Source of the DNA: an uncultured Eubacteriales bacterium
Lineage (GTDB): Bacteria > Bacillota > Clostridia > Oscillospirales > Acutalibacteraceae
Length of the DNA: 47,637 bases
Assembly: GCA_949422855.1 (NCBI GenBank)
Contig: CASPLG010000011.1
Coordinates: 1 to 47,637 of the forward strand
Reading direction: 5' to 3'
Below are positions 23,443 through 32,053 of this stretch, piece by piece (position 1 is the first letter of the stretch; every line of letters begins with the position of its first letter). A model generated the notes under the pieces. It had not been told where the DNA came from. It made no database searches and was given only the letters and a program-made list of their open reading frames with translations. Position numbers and translations under genes: made by a program.

Positions 23443-23531
23443 TGGCGGAGGGGAAGGGATTCGAACCCTTGGTCCCTTTCGGGATCACTGGTTTTCAAGA
23501 CCAGCTCCTTAAACCACTCGGACACCCCTCC
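23443..23531 (-). tRNA. tRNA-Ser (anticodon TGA)
   Basis: Minus-strand class II tRNA: acceptor GGAGGGG/CCCCTCC, anticodon loop CTTGAAA giving TGA (UCA and related codons), long variable arm, T-loop GTTCGAATC, discriminator G and encoded CCA. It lies 15 nt upstream of the tRNA-Ser(GCT) in the same direction. Confidence 0.95.
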
Positions 23532-24103
23532 AAACAACCTCTTCGATCAGGATAACACTTTATAAAATTTATGTCAATTGATTTTTTGTTATATAATTGT
23601 CAAAAATAAGATTCATAATGAAATAGTACTGGTGGCTCTGTTTTTGCGGTAACATATTATATGGTATTTTGCAGTATTTAGTTAATATATACATATCTGA
23701 CATTGTAGTTTCTTTTATAGCAGTAAATGCCCATATTCATAGACGTCCATGAGGGTGAAATATGCAAAATAAGTTCTATTAAGTTGTCATTTGGAAGTAT
23801 TTTACAGTAAACCAAGTACAGTATTTCTATCGATCTTTCAACATCAAATCCTCTTTTTTGGCACTGCTTGCTTCCGCACAAGAATACTCCTTTGAGAGAT
23901 ATTTTAAGACCATCTTTTTCGTGTTTTTTGGATAAGCCCTACCTTTATTTTATCATATTATTTTAAATTGGAACCTATATGCGGTACAGCAAATTATAAT
24001 TAGGAGTCTGCAGATGCTCAATCGCAGGGATCCGGAAATCTGCAAGTAAATATATCAACTTATGTATAGAGAGACATAATAAATAATTTCGAATCAGTTC
24101 ATG
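23532..24103. other. intergenic region, 572 bp
   Basis: AT-rich stretch with no credible gene. It contains repeat copy B (23725-23865). The remainder shows nothing I can name. Confidence 0.55.
23725..23865 (-). repeat. short repeat family, copy B
   Basis: Read on the minus strand it matches copy C in blocks: GATAGAAATACTG, CTTGGTTT, CTTCCAAATG, CTTAATAGAACTTATTTTGC. The end towards 23865 reads AGTGCCAAAAAAGAGG, like the AGTGCCACAAAAGAGG end of copy A. The other end is more diverged and lacks a clean inverted repeat. Confidence 0.5.
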
Positions 24104-24945
24104 CTATTTTATTGTTTCCACAAATACAGTCAAAACGGGCCATTTTAAACGGGTGCATTTTACATTCTTTACTTTAAACTTTTGTCCTTTTGGCAATAGA
24201 AATTCCTTATAGATACCGTTATATATTTTATCTAATTTTTGTCCACTGGTGGTTCCCGGCCTTAAGGTTATCTCCATTTCTATGTCTCCGAACCTTTTGC
24301 ATGATTCAATTCTTTGTTCTAATGTAGTACTGCAATACTGATCTTTGTGATGAATCAAAACTGTAGCAGGCTTTAAATTTAATATATCCTTAATTGACAT
24401 AATTTTATCTGAGCATGTCCACATAATTGCTAAAGAAAATGGGTCAATCTCGGTAGCCTTAAATGATGGATTCAGTGTCTTTGACTTTCCTGAGGTTAAA
24501 ATAGACGAATTTTTAATTGCGGGCATATTGACTCGCATATATTGCATAGTACGCTGAATGTTGTCTATTATAACAACACAAAAACCTTTTAGAATAACTT
24601 GCGATTTATGATTTACTTTAGGGCATCCCTCTAATGAACTTAATAATTGGTTAAAGTGTAAGCTTAGTCCCCCTAAATATTTTATCACTTCAGAACGTCC
24701 TTTACATCATCTCTGCCCAGGTTCATAGAAAATTGCGTCTGCTGTAGGACCAAGTATTCCACATATTCGAAGAAATCCCTCAAACTTACGCCACATGTCA
24801 AAAAAATAATACCAATTTTTTATTTTTATCATATTCCAATTAATTTTTAAATATTGAGTGGCACTCTTCATTACCTTTAGTTCTTTTGTATGTTTTTACA
24901 ATATTCATTTACAAATTTATAGTTATAATTTATATCTACTGCCAT
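24104..24945 (-). pseudogene. decayed ADP-ribosyltransferase-fold gene
   Basis: The readable part (GTG 24688 to 24104, 194 residues) ends with features of the ADP-ribosyltransferase fold. These are an STT in YCSTTLEQ where STS is usual, a strand-rich MEITLRPGT, and KEFLLPKGQKFKV, which resembles the ExE-LLPRGTKF end; the first Glu of ExE is Tyr. Upstream, the same frame continues back to ATG 24871 and is broken only by a TGA at 24707-24709. One further missing base in the A-run between 24871 and 24945 would join it to a start at 24945 (MAVDINYNYKFVNEY). Two lesions in about 280 codons indicate a pseudogene. The family call is a motif-level judgement. Confidence 0.55.
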
Positions 24946-24975
24946 CTAATCACCAACCTTAATAGTTTTATTGCT

Positions 24976-25004
24976 TTAATAATATATTTTATAAAATATG
25001 TCAA
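24976..25004 (-). promoter_or_regulatory. promoter of the decayed gene
   Basis: Minus strand TTGACA (24999-25004), 17 nt, TATTAA (24976-24981), upstream of the ATG at 24945. Confidence 0.5.
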
Positions 25005-25041
25005 TGCTGATTTCACTGCCCTACAAAGATGATACAATATT

Positions 25042-25154
25042 AGAGGGTTGATAGAAATACTGAGCTTGGTTTGGTTTAAAACACCTTCAAATGCGGGCTT
25101 AATAAAACTTATTTTACATATTCAACTTTCTTACATGTTTACGCATGTGGCACT
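25042..25154 (+). repeat. short repeat family, copy C
   Basis: Plus-strand copy with the same blocks as copies A and B, ending ACGCATGTGGCACT. Just after it, GCCAAAAAGAGGATAT (25171 on) resembles the start of another unit. An open frame through this copy is probably accidental. Confidence 0.5.
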
Positions 25155-25476
25155 CTCGGTGGGTATTGCCAAAAAGAGGATATATGCTTACTCGGTATAT
25201 GGAGAAAATATGCTATTATGGGGGCACGCACCTCTTTTGAAAACAGCAGAAGATGTAAATCCTGAGCTAGGGGCACTACATACCACCTTTTTTCAGAGGG
25301 CCTAAATATTTCTTTCTGTCCCTTCATACCGCTAAGGCTGTCTTTAGAATTTTTGTCAATGCTTTAAACAGCTTTGCCCTGCATAAATTTTTCTACCCCA
25401 CTCTTAAGGCTGCTTTTTTTCCTTTTTCTTTGTATATAAACACATCGCATTTAGCACTCCTCTGGGTGAAGAGTTC
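25155..25476. other. intergenic region, about 320 bp
   Basis: Apart from a possible further repeat fragment at 25171-25200 and a pyrimidine-rich run near 25410-25440, nothing is recognised. Confidence 0.45.
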
Positions 25477-25505
25477 TTGACAATTTCCTTTCATTTTTAT
25501 ATAAT
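25477..25505 (+). promoter_or_regulatory. consensus promoter of the 25551 gene
   Basis: TTGACA (25477-25482), 17 nt, TATAAT (25500-25505). Confidence 0.85.
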
Positions 25506-25550
25506 ATAAATATAATTATTTTTGAGGAATTTTAAGGGGAGGTAAATATA

Positions 25551-25934
25551 GTGAACTATTTTGGAGCACTTGTAACAACAGTGTTCTTATCCGGGACGGC
25601 CATAATGGTGAATTCGATGGTAAACACTGCTAGCGGTAGATTGGGACAGGGGCTAGGTAAAAGGGATATTTGCATTGTTTCCGACGAAGAGCTCAATAAA
25701 GCTAAGGATTACACGTCTAATAAGGGCAAGGTAAACGCGAGTGCGAAAGGTAGAGATGGAAGATATAGTTTACTTAAGCTTTTTGCGTGCCCATTTGAGT
25801 ATGCAGGTGATATGATAGGCTTGTATATAAACAAAGAGAATAATGTAGGAAAAGAAAAAGCCATCGGTGAAGATCCCGATAAAATGACTTTTAGTGAGTT
25901 TGAAAAAGAGAGGGCGCAGCAGAATGCCTCTTAG
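25551..25934 (+). CDS. small secreted or membrane-anchored protein, unknown
   Basis: A 127-residue protein starting at GTG after AAGGGGAGG. The N-terminus (NYFGALVTTVFLSGTAIMV) is a hydrophobic helix, either a signal anchor or a signal peptide without an obvious cleavage site. The rest is charged (KGKVNASAKGRDGRYSLLKL; FEYAGDMIGLYI; acidic-basic tail ending ERAQQNAS). No family recognised. It has a consensus promoter and is followed by a structured RNA and terminator, so it forms a separate transcription unit upstream of the ribosomal operon. Confidence 0.65.
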   Translation: MNYFGALVTTVFLSGTAIMVNSMVNTASGRLGQGLGKRDICIVSDEELNKAKDYTSNKGKVNASAKGRDGRYSLLKLFACPFEYAGDMIGLYINKENNVGKEKAIGEDPDKMTFSEFEKERAQQNAS

Positions 25935-25975
25935 CAGACAGATTAAGTTCATAAGCTCTGGTAATAAACAATTGA

Positions 25976-26116
25976 GGGTGCGCTTTGAGCTTCGCAGGTC
26001 AGAGCCTCAGCGTACCCGGCAAGTAGATGTGGGGCACCGCTTTGGTGCTGCAACTATTCAAGGCAGACGCTCCGAGGATCTGTATGAAAATGCAGTTCTT
26101 GGGGCGTTTTTGTTTT
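25976..26116 (+). ncRNA. structured RNA ending in a strong terminator, unidentified
   Basis: Three helices can be drawn. GGGTGCGCT (25976-25984) pairs with AGCGTACCC (26009-26017) and continues as GAG/CTC. GCACC (26034-26038) pairs with GGTGC (26044-26048) inside an AGTAG/CTATT stem. Finally a 12-bp terminator stem (26067-26078 with 26096-26107) is followed by TTTTTGTTTT. It is far more GC-rich than the surroundings. It could be the 3' part of the 25551 transcript, an independent small RNA or a regulatory leader. It does not match the conserved cores of SRP RNA, 6S RNA, tmRNA or the riboswitches I know. Confidence 0.5.
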
Positions 26117-26163
26117 ATACCACAATCAGACTGAAAATTTTTAAGAAAAAAGTAAAAAATTAC

Positions 26164-26192
26164 TTGCAATGTAGCGGAATGTATGGTAGGAT
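26164..26192 (+). promoter_or_regulatory. promoter of the S10 ribosomal operon
   Basis: TTGCAA (26164-26169), 17 nt, TAGGAT (26187-26192), leaving a leader of about 150 nt before rpsJ. Confidence 0.6.
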
Positions 26193-26229
26193 AGAAAAAG
26201 TATGGCTGCGGGTGGATGCATGCATTTAG

Positions 26230-26292
26230 GGGTGCTGTGTGTCCGGTTTAAGTGAGACAGGATGTATCTTGCTTTTTAAACACAAAACACCC
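26230..26292 (+). promoter_or_regulatory. hairpin in the rpsJ leader
   Basis: GGGTG/CACCC and TGTGT/ACACA form a long stem (26230-26240 with 26280-26292). S10 operon leaders often bind L4 or another ribosomal protein for autoregulation; whether this one does is inference. Confidence 0.4.
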
Positions 26293-26351
26293 GGAAGGGT
26301 GGAAAGGTGAAACACGTCAGCTTAAATTATACAAAAGGGAGGTAAATGAGT

Positions 26352-26663
26352 TTGGCAGTCAAAGAGAAAATCAAAATCAAAATCCAAGGATATGACCATC
26401 AATTGGTTGATCAGTCAGTTGATAAGATTATCCAGACGGCGCAGAGGTCTGGGGCAAGGATTTCAGGACCTATTCCACTTCCAACTGAGAAGCAAATTAT
26501 CACAATATTGAGGTCTACCCACATCAACAAAGACAGTCGTGAACAGTTTGAGATGAGGACTCACAAGAGGATAGTCTATATTCTCAGGCCATCCAACAAG
26601 ACTGTTGAAGCTATGATGGGACTTGATATTTCCGCAGGTGTAGATATTGAAATTAAGCTTTAA
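26352..26663 (+). CDS. rpsJ: 30S ribosomal protein S10
   Basis: S10 (103 residues), a head protein of the 30S subunit that also takes part in Nus-factor antitermination. Recognised by [13 protein letters not shown] at the start and [17 protein letters not shown] in the middle. Two starts are possible: ATG 26346 gives an extra MS before the family-typical start, but it lies only four bases from GGGAGG; TTG 26352 gives [10 protein letters not shown] at good spacing, so I choose it. First gene of the operon. An unusually long gap of 155 nt follows, with a GTTGGC/GCCAAC hairpin but no T-run. Confidence 0.95.
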   Translation: MAVKEKIKIKIQGYDHQLVDQSVDKIIQTAQRSGARISGPIPLPTEKQIITILRSTHINKDSREQFEMRTHKRIVYILRPSNKTVEAMMGLDISAGVDIEIKL

Positions 26664-26818
26664 AGACATTGCACACAATTAAAGAAGTGTAATGGATTTT
26701 CTGCAACGAGTTCTAAAATTAAATCTCCGTACAGGTGTTGGGAAATCCAATGGACATGTAAGTGAGGTAATGTTGGCGTAAAAATGCCAACCAATAACCG
26801 TTTATAGGAGGGAATAAG

Positions 26819-27451
26819 ATGGAAAAAGGTATAATGGGGAAGAAAATAGGTATGACCCAAATTTTCGATGAAAGAGGAAATGTTGTTCCTGTGACAGTTG
26901 TCGAAGCCGGTCCTTGTGTTATTTGCCAGAAAAAGTTCGTTGAGACTGATGGTTATAATGCGGTTCAGATGGGCTACGGTGACATCAAGCCGCAGAAGGT
27001 TAACAAGCCTATGAAAGGACATTTTGACAAATCAGATGTCGCCCCCAAAAAATTTTTAAGGGAATTTCGCTTTGATGACAACGAAAAATTCAATGTTGGA
27101 GATATAATTAAAGCTGACGTATTCTCCGAGGGCGATAAAGTTGATGTTGTCGGCACGAGCAAGGGGAAGGGATATGCAGGTGTAATTAAGCGCTGGAATT
27201 TTAGGCGTCTTAAGGAGTCTCACGGTTCCGGTCCGGTTGTTCGTCACGGAGGCTCGATAGGAGCATGCTCGGATCCTTCTAGGGTATTCAAAGGTAAGAA
27301 AATGGCAGGCCATTTGGGTGCAGAGAGGGTTACCGTGCAAAACTTAAAAATAGTTAAGGTGGACGCTGAAAATAATCTGTTGGCTATAAAGGGAGCTGTC
27401 CCAGGTCCGAATGGCGGATTGTTGATCATAAAAAACAGCGTTAAGGGTTAG
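26819..27451 (+). CDS. rplC: 50S ribosomal protein L3
   Basis: L3, 210 residues, one of the first proteins to bind 23S rRNA; its central loop reaches towards the peptidyl transferase centre. Recognised by [14 protein letters not shown] at the N-terminus and the loop [20 protein letters not shown] (about 128-147). The Gln methylated in some bacteria is not apparent. AGGAGGG lies six bases before the ATG. Between this gene and rpsJ there is room for a second regulatory element. Confidence 0.97.
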   Translation: MEKGIMGKKIGMTQIFDERGNVVPVTVVEAGPCVICQKKFVETDGYNAVQMGYGDIKPQKVNKPMKGHFDKSDVAPKKFLREFRFDDNEKFNVGDIIKADVFSEGDKVDVVGTSKGKGYAGVIKRWNFRRLKESHGSGPVVRHGGSIGACSDPSRVFKGKKMAGHLGAERVTVQNLKIVKVDAENNLLAIKGAVPGPNGGLLIIKNSVKG

Positions 27452-27468
27452 AGGAAGGAGGATGTCAT

Positions 27469-28092
27469 ATGCCTAAGGTACCGGTGCTTGATATGTCAGG
27501 CAATCAAGTTGGAGAAATAGAGCTGAGCGATGATATATTTGCGGTAGAGCCTAATATTCATGTTATGCATGAGGTAGTAACGAATTATTTGGCAAACAGA
27601 CGCCAAGGAACTCAGTCGGCGTTGACACGTTCAGAAGTGTCCGGCGGCGGCAAGAAGCCTTGGAGACAAAAAGGAACAGGACATGCGAGACAGGGTTCAA
27701 CAAGGGCTCCTCAGTGGAGACATGGCGGAATAGTTTTTGCACCTAAGCCACGCAGTTACAGCTATACGGTTAATAAGAAAGTTAGACGTTTAGCACTTAA
27801 ATCTGCACTTTCAAGTAAGCTTATTGATAACGAAATTATAGTGTTAGATTCTATTTCTATGGATGAATACAAAACAAAAACTATTGCTAATATGCTGAAG
27901 GCTATAAATGCCTTGCCAAAGTCGCTTATAGTCCTGCCGGACAGCAATGAGAAGGTTGTAAATTCAATAAGAAATATACCAAAAGTTAGGTCAGTTCGTG
28001 CAGATAGCATAAATACTTATGATGTACTAAATGCGGGGAAATTAGTGCTCGTCAGAGATGCCGTAAGTAAAATTGAGGAGGTGTATGCATAA
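27469..28092 (+). CDS. rplD: 50S ribosomal protein L4
   Basis: L4, 207 residues. It lines the exit tunnel with its long loop, seen here as GGGKKPWRQKGTGHARQGS (about 61-79), and is the usual autogenous regulator of S10 operons. The globular part ends in the family motif NTYDVLNAGKLVL. AAGGAGGATG precedes the ATG. The stop codon shares one base with the start of rplW. Confidence 0.97.
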   Translation: MPKVPVLDMSGNQVGEIELSDDIFAVEPNIHVMHEVVTNYLANRRQGTQSALTRSEVSGGGKKPWRQKGTGHARQGSTRAPQWRHGGIVFAPKPRSYSYTVNKKVRRLALKSALSSKLIDNEIIVLDSISMDEYKTKTIANMLKAINALPKSLIVLPDSNEKVVNSIRNIPKVRSVRADSINTYDVLNAGKLVLVRDAVSKIEEVYA

Positions 28093-28382
28093 TGCATGCT
28101 CGTGATATAATTATTCGTCCAGTTATCAGCGAAAAGGCTATGCTTGGCATGTCTATGAAGAAGTACACTTTCAGGGTTGCTAAAGAAGCAAATAAAATCC
28201 AAATCGCAAATGCCGTCGAAGAGATATTCGGAGTCAAGGTTGATAAAGTGCATACACTCAACGTCAGAGGCAGGATGAGAAGACGTGGAAGAACTGTAGG
28301 ATATACTCCGGCGTGGAAAAAAGCGGTTGTGAAACTTAAACAAGACAGCAAAGGAATTGAGTTTTTCGATTCGATGGTCTAG
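28092..28382 (+). CDS. rplW: 50S ribosomal protein L23
   Basis: L23, 96 residues, sits at the tunnel exit and is the docking site of trigger factor and SRP. Recognised by IIRPVISEKAM at the start and KVHTLNVRGRMRRRGR in the extended loop. It overlaps the rplD stop by one base (TAATG), implying coupled translation. AGGAGGTG lies inside the end of rplD. Confidence 0.96.
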   Translation: MHARDIIIRPVISEKAMLGMSMKKYTFRVAKEANKIQIANAVEEIFGVKVDKVHTLNVRGRMRRRGRTVGYTPAWKKAVVKLKQDSKGIEFFDSMV

Positions 28383-28461
28383 ATTATAGACTGTATTGCA
28401 TGGTATGAGGGAGAGTCAGACCTCGCAAAGCAATTATTAATTAGTAATAGGGAGTGAAATA

Positions 28462-29295
28462 ATGGCAGTTAAGAATTATAAACCTACGACACCCTCCAGA
28501 CGTAATATGTCGGTTGTAAGTTATAAGGATCTTTCGAAAGGCGGACCAGAAAAAAGTCTTTTAAGACCTCTGAATAAGAAGTCCGGTCGCAATAGCTATG
28601 GAAGGATCACAGTTAGACATAGGGGCGGGGGTAATCGCAGAAAGTATAGAGTTATTGATTTTAAACGTCGTAAATATGATGTAGCCGGTAAGGTTGTGAG
28701 CCTTGAATATGACCCAAATAGGTCCGCAAACATTGCCCTGATTCAGTATGAGGATAATGAAAAAGGCTATATAATTGCCCCGGAAGGACTAAAAGTTGGT
28801 CATGAAATAGTAGCGGGTCCAAATTCAGATATTAAACCCGGGAATGCTCTGCCAATTGTCAATATACCGGTTGGTACATTTATCCATAATATTGAGTTGC
28901 ATCCGGGAAAAGGTGCTCAGCTTGTGCGTTCTGCCGGTAATATGGCTCAGTTGATGGCAAAAGAAAAGAATCTTGCTTTAGTTAGGCTTCCTTCGGGAGA
29001 GCTCAGATATGTTCCGTTAAACTGCAGTGCGTCCATAGGGCAGGTTGGAAATATAGAACATGAAAACGTCAAGATAGGTAAGGCAGGAAGAAAGCGCCAT
29101 ATGGGTTGGAGACCCACAGTCCGTGGTTCCGTAATGAACCCATGCGACCACCCACACGGAGGAGGAGAAGGAAAATCGCCGATAGGACGTCCCGGACCTT
29201 TGACACCTTGGGGCAAGCCTACACTTGGCTACAAAACACGTAAAAAACACAATCGTTCAGATAAATTTATTGTTAAACGTAGAAATGGTAAGTGA
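28462..29295 (+). CDS. rplB: 50S ribosomal protein L2
   Basis: L2, 277 residues, needed for subunit joining and peptidyl transfer. Recognised by [15 protein letters not shown] (about 54-68), [13 protein letters not shown], and the highly conserved [20 protein letters not shown] (about 231-250) with the functionally important His. A 79-nt gap after rplW carries no obvious signal apart from the GGGAG ribosome binding site. Confidence 0.97.
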   Translation: MAVKNYKPTTPSRRNMSVVSYKDLSKGGPEKSLLRPLNKKSGRNSYGRITVRHRGGGNRRKYRVIDFKRRKYDVAGKVVSLEYDPNRSANIALIQYEDNEKGYIIAPEGLKVGHEIVAGPNSDIKPGNALPIVNIPVGTFIHNIELHPGKGAQLVRSAGNMAQLMAKEKNLALVRLPSGELRYVPLNCSASIGQVGNIEHENVKIGKAGRKRHMGWRPTVRGSVMNPCDHPHGGGEGKSPIGRPGPLTPWGKPTLGYKTRKKHNRSDKFIVKRRNGK

Positions 29296-29320
29296 TTTTT
29301 GAGGGAAGGAGTGCAAATTA

Positions 29321-29611
29321 ATGAGCAGAAGTCTTAAAAAGGGTCCATTTGTTCAAGGTGCTTTGTTGAAAAGGGTAAAGGCTTTGAATGAGTCAAAGAA
29401 AAAAGAAGTCTTAAAAACCTGGAGCAGAGCGTCAACGATATTCCCGGATTTTGTGGGTCATACATTTGCGGTTCATGACGGACGCAAACATGTACCTGTA
29501 TATGTTACTGAGGACATGGTTGGACATAAGCTTGGAGAGTTCGCACCAACAAGGACATTCAAAGGTCATGCGGGGAGCAAAACTACAGGTGCTAAGGCAG
29601 GTTCCAAGTAA
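29321..29611 (+). CDS. rpsS: 30S ribosomal protein S19
   Basis: S19, 96 residues, a head protein next to S13. Recognised by [11 protein letters not shown] at the start, [19 protein letters not shown] and [16 protein letters not shown] at the end. GGAAGGAG precedes the ATG. Confidence 0.97.
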   Translation: MSRSLKKGPFVQGALLKRVKALNESKKKEVLKTWSRASTIFPDFVGHTFAVHDGRKHVPVYVTEDMVGHKLGEFAPTRTFKGHAGSKTTGAKAGSK

Positions 29612-29637
29612 AAGAGTTAGCGAAAGGAGTGTAAAAG

Positions 29638-29973
29638 ATGGAGGCGAGAGCTTATTTAAAGCATGCTCGCATATCACCGAGGAAAGTTTCTATAGTTCTG
29701 GATTTAGTCAGAAACAAACCGGTTGATTATGCAGAAGCGGTTCTGAAAAACACACCGAAAGCCGCTTGTGAATATTTAATAAAACTTTTGAAATCAGCTG
29801 TGTCTAATGCAGCGAATAATCACAGTATGGATGTTTCTAAACTTTATATTTCTGAGTGTTTTGTGTGCCCGGGTCCCATCATAAAGAGAATCAGACCTGT
29901 ATCAAAGGGTCGTTCGCACAGAATATTAAAGAGAACATCGCATGTTACTATGGTTTTAAGTGAAAAAGAATAA
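29638..29973 (+). CDS. rplV: 50S ribosomal protein L22
   Basis: L22, 111 residues, lines the peptide exit tunnel opposite L4. Recognised by ARISPRKVSIVLDLVRNK and the hairpin loop region PGPIIKRIRPVSKGRSHRI (about 80-98), the part that reaches the tunnel and where macrolide-resistance changes occur in other bacteria. AAAGGAGTG precedes the ATG. Confidence 0.97.
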   Translation: MEARAYLKHARISPRKVSIVLDLVRNKPVDYAEAVLKNTPKAACEYLIKLLKSAVSNAANNHSMDVSKLYISECFVCPGPIIKRIRPVSKGRSHRILKRTSHVTMVLSEKE

Positions 29974-29992
29974 AGCGTGAAGGAGGTAAATT

Positions 29993-30661
29993 ATGGGACA
30001 AAAGGTTAATCCGCATGGGTTCCGAGTGGGTGTAATAACAGATTGGGACTCTCGGTGGTTCGTAAAGAAGGACAAAATGGCTGATGCTATTGTCGAGGAC
30101 TATAATCTTAGAAAGTTCATAAAAAAGAGATTAATGGCTGCGGGAATTTCCAAGATAGAAATTGAAAGGGATGAGTCCAGGGTTAGGATTCATATAAATT
30201 GCTCAAAGCCGGGTATGGTCATAGGCAAGGGCGGGGTCGAGATTGAAAAACTTCGTCGGGCTTGTGAAAAACTTATTAAAAAAACTGTTATAATAAATAT
30301 TGTTGAAGTTAAGAACATGGATATGGATGCTCAGTTGGTCGCTGAAAGTATCGCTCAACAGTTAGAAAAGAGGGTTTCTTTTCGTAGGGCAATGAAGCAG
30401 GCTATGAGTCGTACCATGAAAGCGGGGGCTAAGGGAATAAAAACTCAGGTATCAGGCAGATTGGGCGGTGCCGAAATAGCTAGAACCGAGCACTATCATG
30501 ATGGTACCATTCCTCTTCAAACGATAAGGGCTGACATAGATTATGGTTTTGCTGAAGCTAAAACGACTTATGGCATTATTGGAGTTAAAACATGGCTCTA
30601 TAAAGGAGAGGTTTTGCAGGATACTCGTAAAAAGGTTGTTGGGGAAGGGGGCGCTGACTAA
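29993..30661 (+). CDS. rpsC: 30S ribosomal protein S3
   Basis: S3, 222 residues, forms part of the mRNA entry channel. N-terminal [14 protein letters not shown], a KH domain with the [15 protein letters not shown] motif (about 74-88), and the C-terminal [19 protein letters not shown] motif are all present. GAAGGAGG precedes the ATG. The stop shares one base with the rplP start. Confidence 0.97.
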   Translation: MGQKVNPHGFRVGVITDWDSRWFVKKDKMADAIVEDYNLRKFIKKRLMAAGISKIEIERDESRVRIHINCSKPGMVIGKGGVEIEKLRRACEKLIKKTVIINIVEVKNMDMDAQLVAESIAQQLEKRVSFRRAMKQAMSRTMKAGAKGIKTQVSGRLGGAEIARTEHYHDGTIPLQTIRADIDYGFAEAKTTYGIIGVKTWLYKGEVLQDTRKKVVGEGGAD

Positions 30662-31128
30662 TGCTTTTACCGAAAAGAACAAAACATCGTAAAGTTCAGA
30701 GAGGCAGAATGAAGGGCAGGGCAATCCGAGGCAGCAAGATAACATACGGTTCTTACGGCCTGCAAGCTTTGGAGCCTGCGTGGATAACGTCCAATCAGAT
30801 AGAGGCGGCCCGTGTTGCAATGACACGTTATTGTAAGAGAATGGGCAAAGTCTGGATAAAAATATTCCCGGATAAACCTATAACTAAAAAGCCTGCCGAA
30901 ACCAGAATGGGTAAAGGTAAGGGCTCTCCGGAATATTGGGTAGCGGTCGTAAAGCCGGGCAGAATTATGTTTGAGATGGGAGAGCTTTCTGAGGAAATGG
31001 CGAGAGAGGCCATGAGATTAGCATCAAGTAAACTTCCGGTTAAATGTAAGTTTGTGAAAAAAGGTGGAGTAGGCGATGAGAAAATCCAGGAAGTAAAACA
31101 ACCAGCAAAGGTCGGTGAGCAAAATTGA
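30661..31128 (+). CDS. rplP: 50S ribosomal protein L16, with C-terminal extension
   Basis: L16, 155 residues, contacts the A-site tRNA elbow. Recognised by [19 protein letters not shown] and by [23 protein letters not shown] sequence about residues 76-92. The usual length is about 140-145; the last 15 residues ([16 protein letters not shown]) form a short charged extension. The start overlaps the rpsC stop by one base, and the stop overlaps the rpmC start by four. Confidence 0.97.
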   Translation: MLLPKRTKHRKVQRGRMKGRAIRGSKITYGSYGLQALEPAWITSNQIEAARVAMTRYCKRMGKVWIKIFPDKPITKKPAETRMGKGKGSPEYWVAVVKPGRIMFEMGELSEEMAREAMRLASSKLPVKCKFVKKGGVGDEKIQEVKQPAKVGEQN

Positions 31129-31331
31129 AATCTTCAGAGATCAGAAATTTAAGTAACGAGGAACTGCAGAAGAAATTAGATGAATTTAAATCTGAACTTT
31201 TTAATTTGCGTTTTCAACTTGCTATTAATCAACTCCAGAATCCAATGAGAATTAAAGCAGTTAAGAAAGATATTGCACGCATTAAAACAATTATCAGGGA
31301 AAGAGAATTAAAAAGTGCGGTGAATGTATAG
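31125..31331 (+). CDS. rpmC: 50S ribosomal protein L29
   Basis: L29, 68 residues, two long helices near the tunnel exit, contacting L23. Recognised by [25 protein letters not shown] sequence at 10-30 and [16 protein letters not shown]. It starts at TTG 31125 in the overlap TTGA with rplP, using GGTGAG as ribosome binding site. Confidence 0.95.
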   Translation: MKSSEIRNLSNEELQKKLDEFKSELFNLRFQLAINQLQNPMRIKAVKKDIARIKTIIRERELKSAVNV

Positions 31332-31347
31332 AAAGGGGGGCGCATTA

Positions 31348-31617
31348 GTGGCAGATACAAATCTAAGAAAAACAGTAAGGAAAACCGAGATTGGCACTGT
31401 TGTTAGTGATAAAATGGATAAAACGATAGTGGTGTCAATCAAATATAATAAGAGGCATCCTCTCTATAAAAAAATCATAAGGCGTACAGCCAAGATAAAA
31501 GCTCATGACGAAAACAACGAGTGCAGAATTGGCGATAAAGTACGTGTAATGGAGACTCGTCCTCTTTCTAAGGAAAAAAGATGGCGTTTGACGGAAATAT
31601 TGGAAAAAGCAAAATAA
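31348..31617 (+). CDS. rpsQ: 30S ribosomal protein S17
   Basis: S17, 89 residues, an OB-fold primary binder of 16S rRNA. Recognised by [18 protein letters not shown] and [20 protein letters not shown]. The GTG at 31348 is the start because AAAGGGGGG lies eight bases before it; an in-frame ATG at 31324 lies inside the rpmC end and upstream of the ribosome binding site. Confidence 0.95.
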   Translation: MADTNLRKTVRKTEIGTVVSDKMDKTIVVSIKYNKRHPLYKKIIRRTAKIKAHDENNECRIGDKVRVMETRPLSKEKRWRLTEILEKAK

Positions 31618-31669
31618 TCAGGTGTAAAGTGCGATTAATTAAGGGCTTGACCGGTTAGGAGGAAAGACA

Positions 31670-32038
31670 GTGATACAACAGCAAAGTCATTTAAAGGTAG
31701 CTGACAATACCGGTGCTAAGGAACTTATGTGTATAAGAGTCCTCGGCGGAACCGGAAGGAGATATGCACATATCGGGGATGTAATAGTTGCGTCGGTAAA
31801 GAAGGCTTCTCCGATGGGCTCGGTAAAAAAGGGCGACGTTGTCAAGGCTGTGGTGGTTAGAACAGTTAAACAAGTTCGCAGAAATGACGGTTCTTATATA
31901 CGTTTTGATGAAAATGCAGCCGTTATAATAAAAGAAGACAAAAACCCAAAGGGAACACGTATATTTGGTCCTGTGGCGAGGGAATTGCGTGAAAAAGGTT
32001 ACATTAAAATTTTGAGTCTCGCACCGGAGACGCTTTAA
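31670..32038 (+). CDS. rplN: 50S ribosomal protein L14
   Basis: L14, 122 residues, forms an intersubunit bridge and contacts L19. It starts at GTG with the family-typical [38 protein letters not shown] and [13 protein letters not shown] are also diagnostic. TTAGGAGGAAAG precedes the start. The gap to rpsQ is 52 nt. Confidence 0.97.
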   Translation: MIQQQSHLKVADNTGAKELMCIRVLGGTGRRYAHIGDVIVASVKKASPMGSVKKGDVVKAVVVRTVKQVRRNDGSYIRFDENAAVIIKEDKNPKGTRIFGPVARELREKGYIKILSLAPETL

Positions 32039-32053
32039 TGGGAGGTGTTTACT

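Noticed and set aside
23356..23565. Open frame across the two tRNA genes
   Set aside because: Entirely explained by the tRNA-Ser sequences on the other strand.
23678..23881. 67-codon minus-strand open frame
   Set aside because: It coincides with repeat copy B; the coding look is explained by repeat homology.
24707..24709. In-frame TGA as selenocysteine codon
   Set aside because: No selenocysteine insertion hairpin was recognised after it, and a second lesion upstream favours a pseudogene.
25048..25305. 85-codon plus-strand open frame
   Set aside because: It lies inside repeat copy C and the following low-information sequence, has no good ribosome binding site, and its translated similarity to the frame at 23678 comes from the DNA repeat.
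25976..26116. SRP RNA or 6S RNA
   Set aside because: The GGAAG-type apical loop of SRP RNA and the large central bubble of 6S RNA are not present, despite a short CAAGGCAGA similarity.
25894..26229. 111-codon plus-strand open frame
   Set aside because: It overlaps the end of the 25551 gene and runs through the structured RNA and its terminator stem, so it is an unlikely protein.
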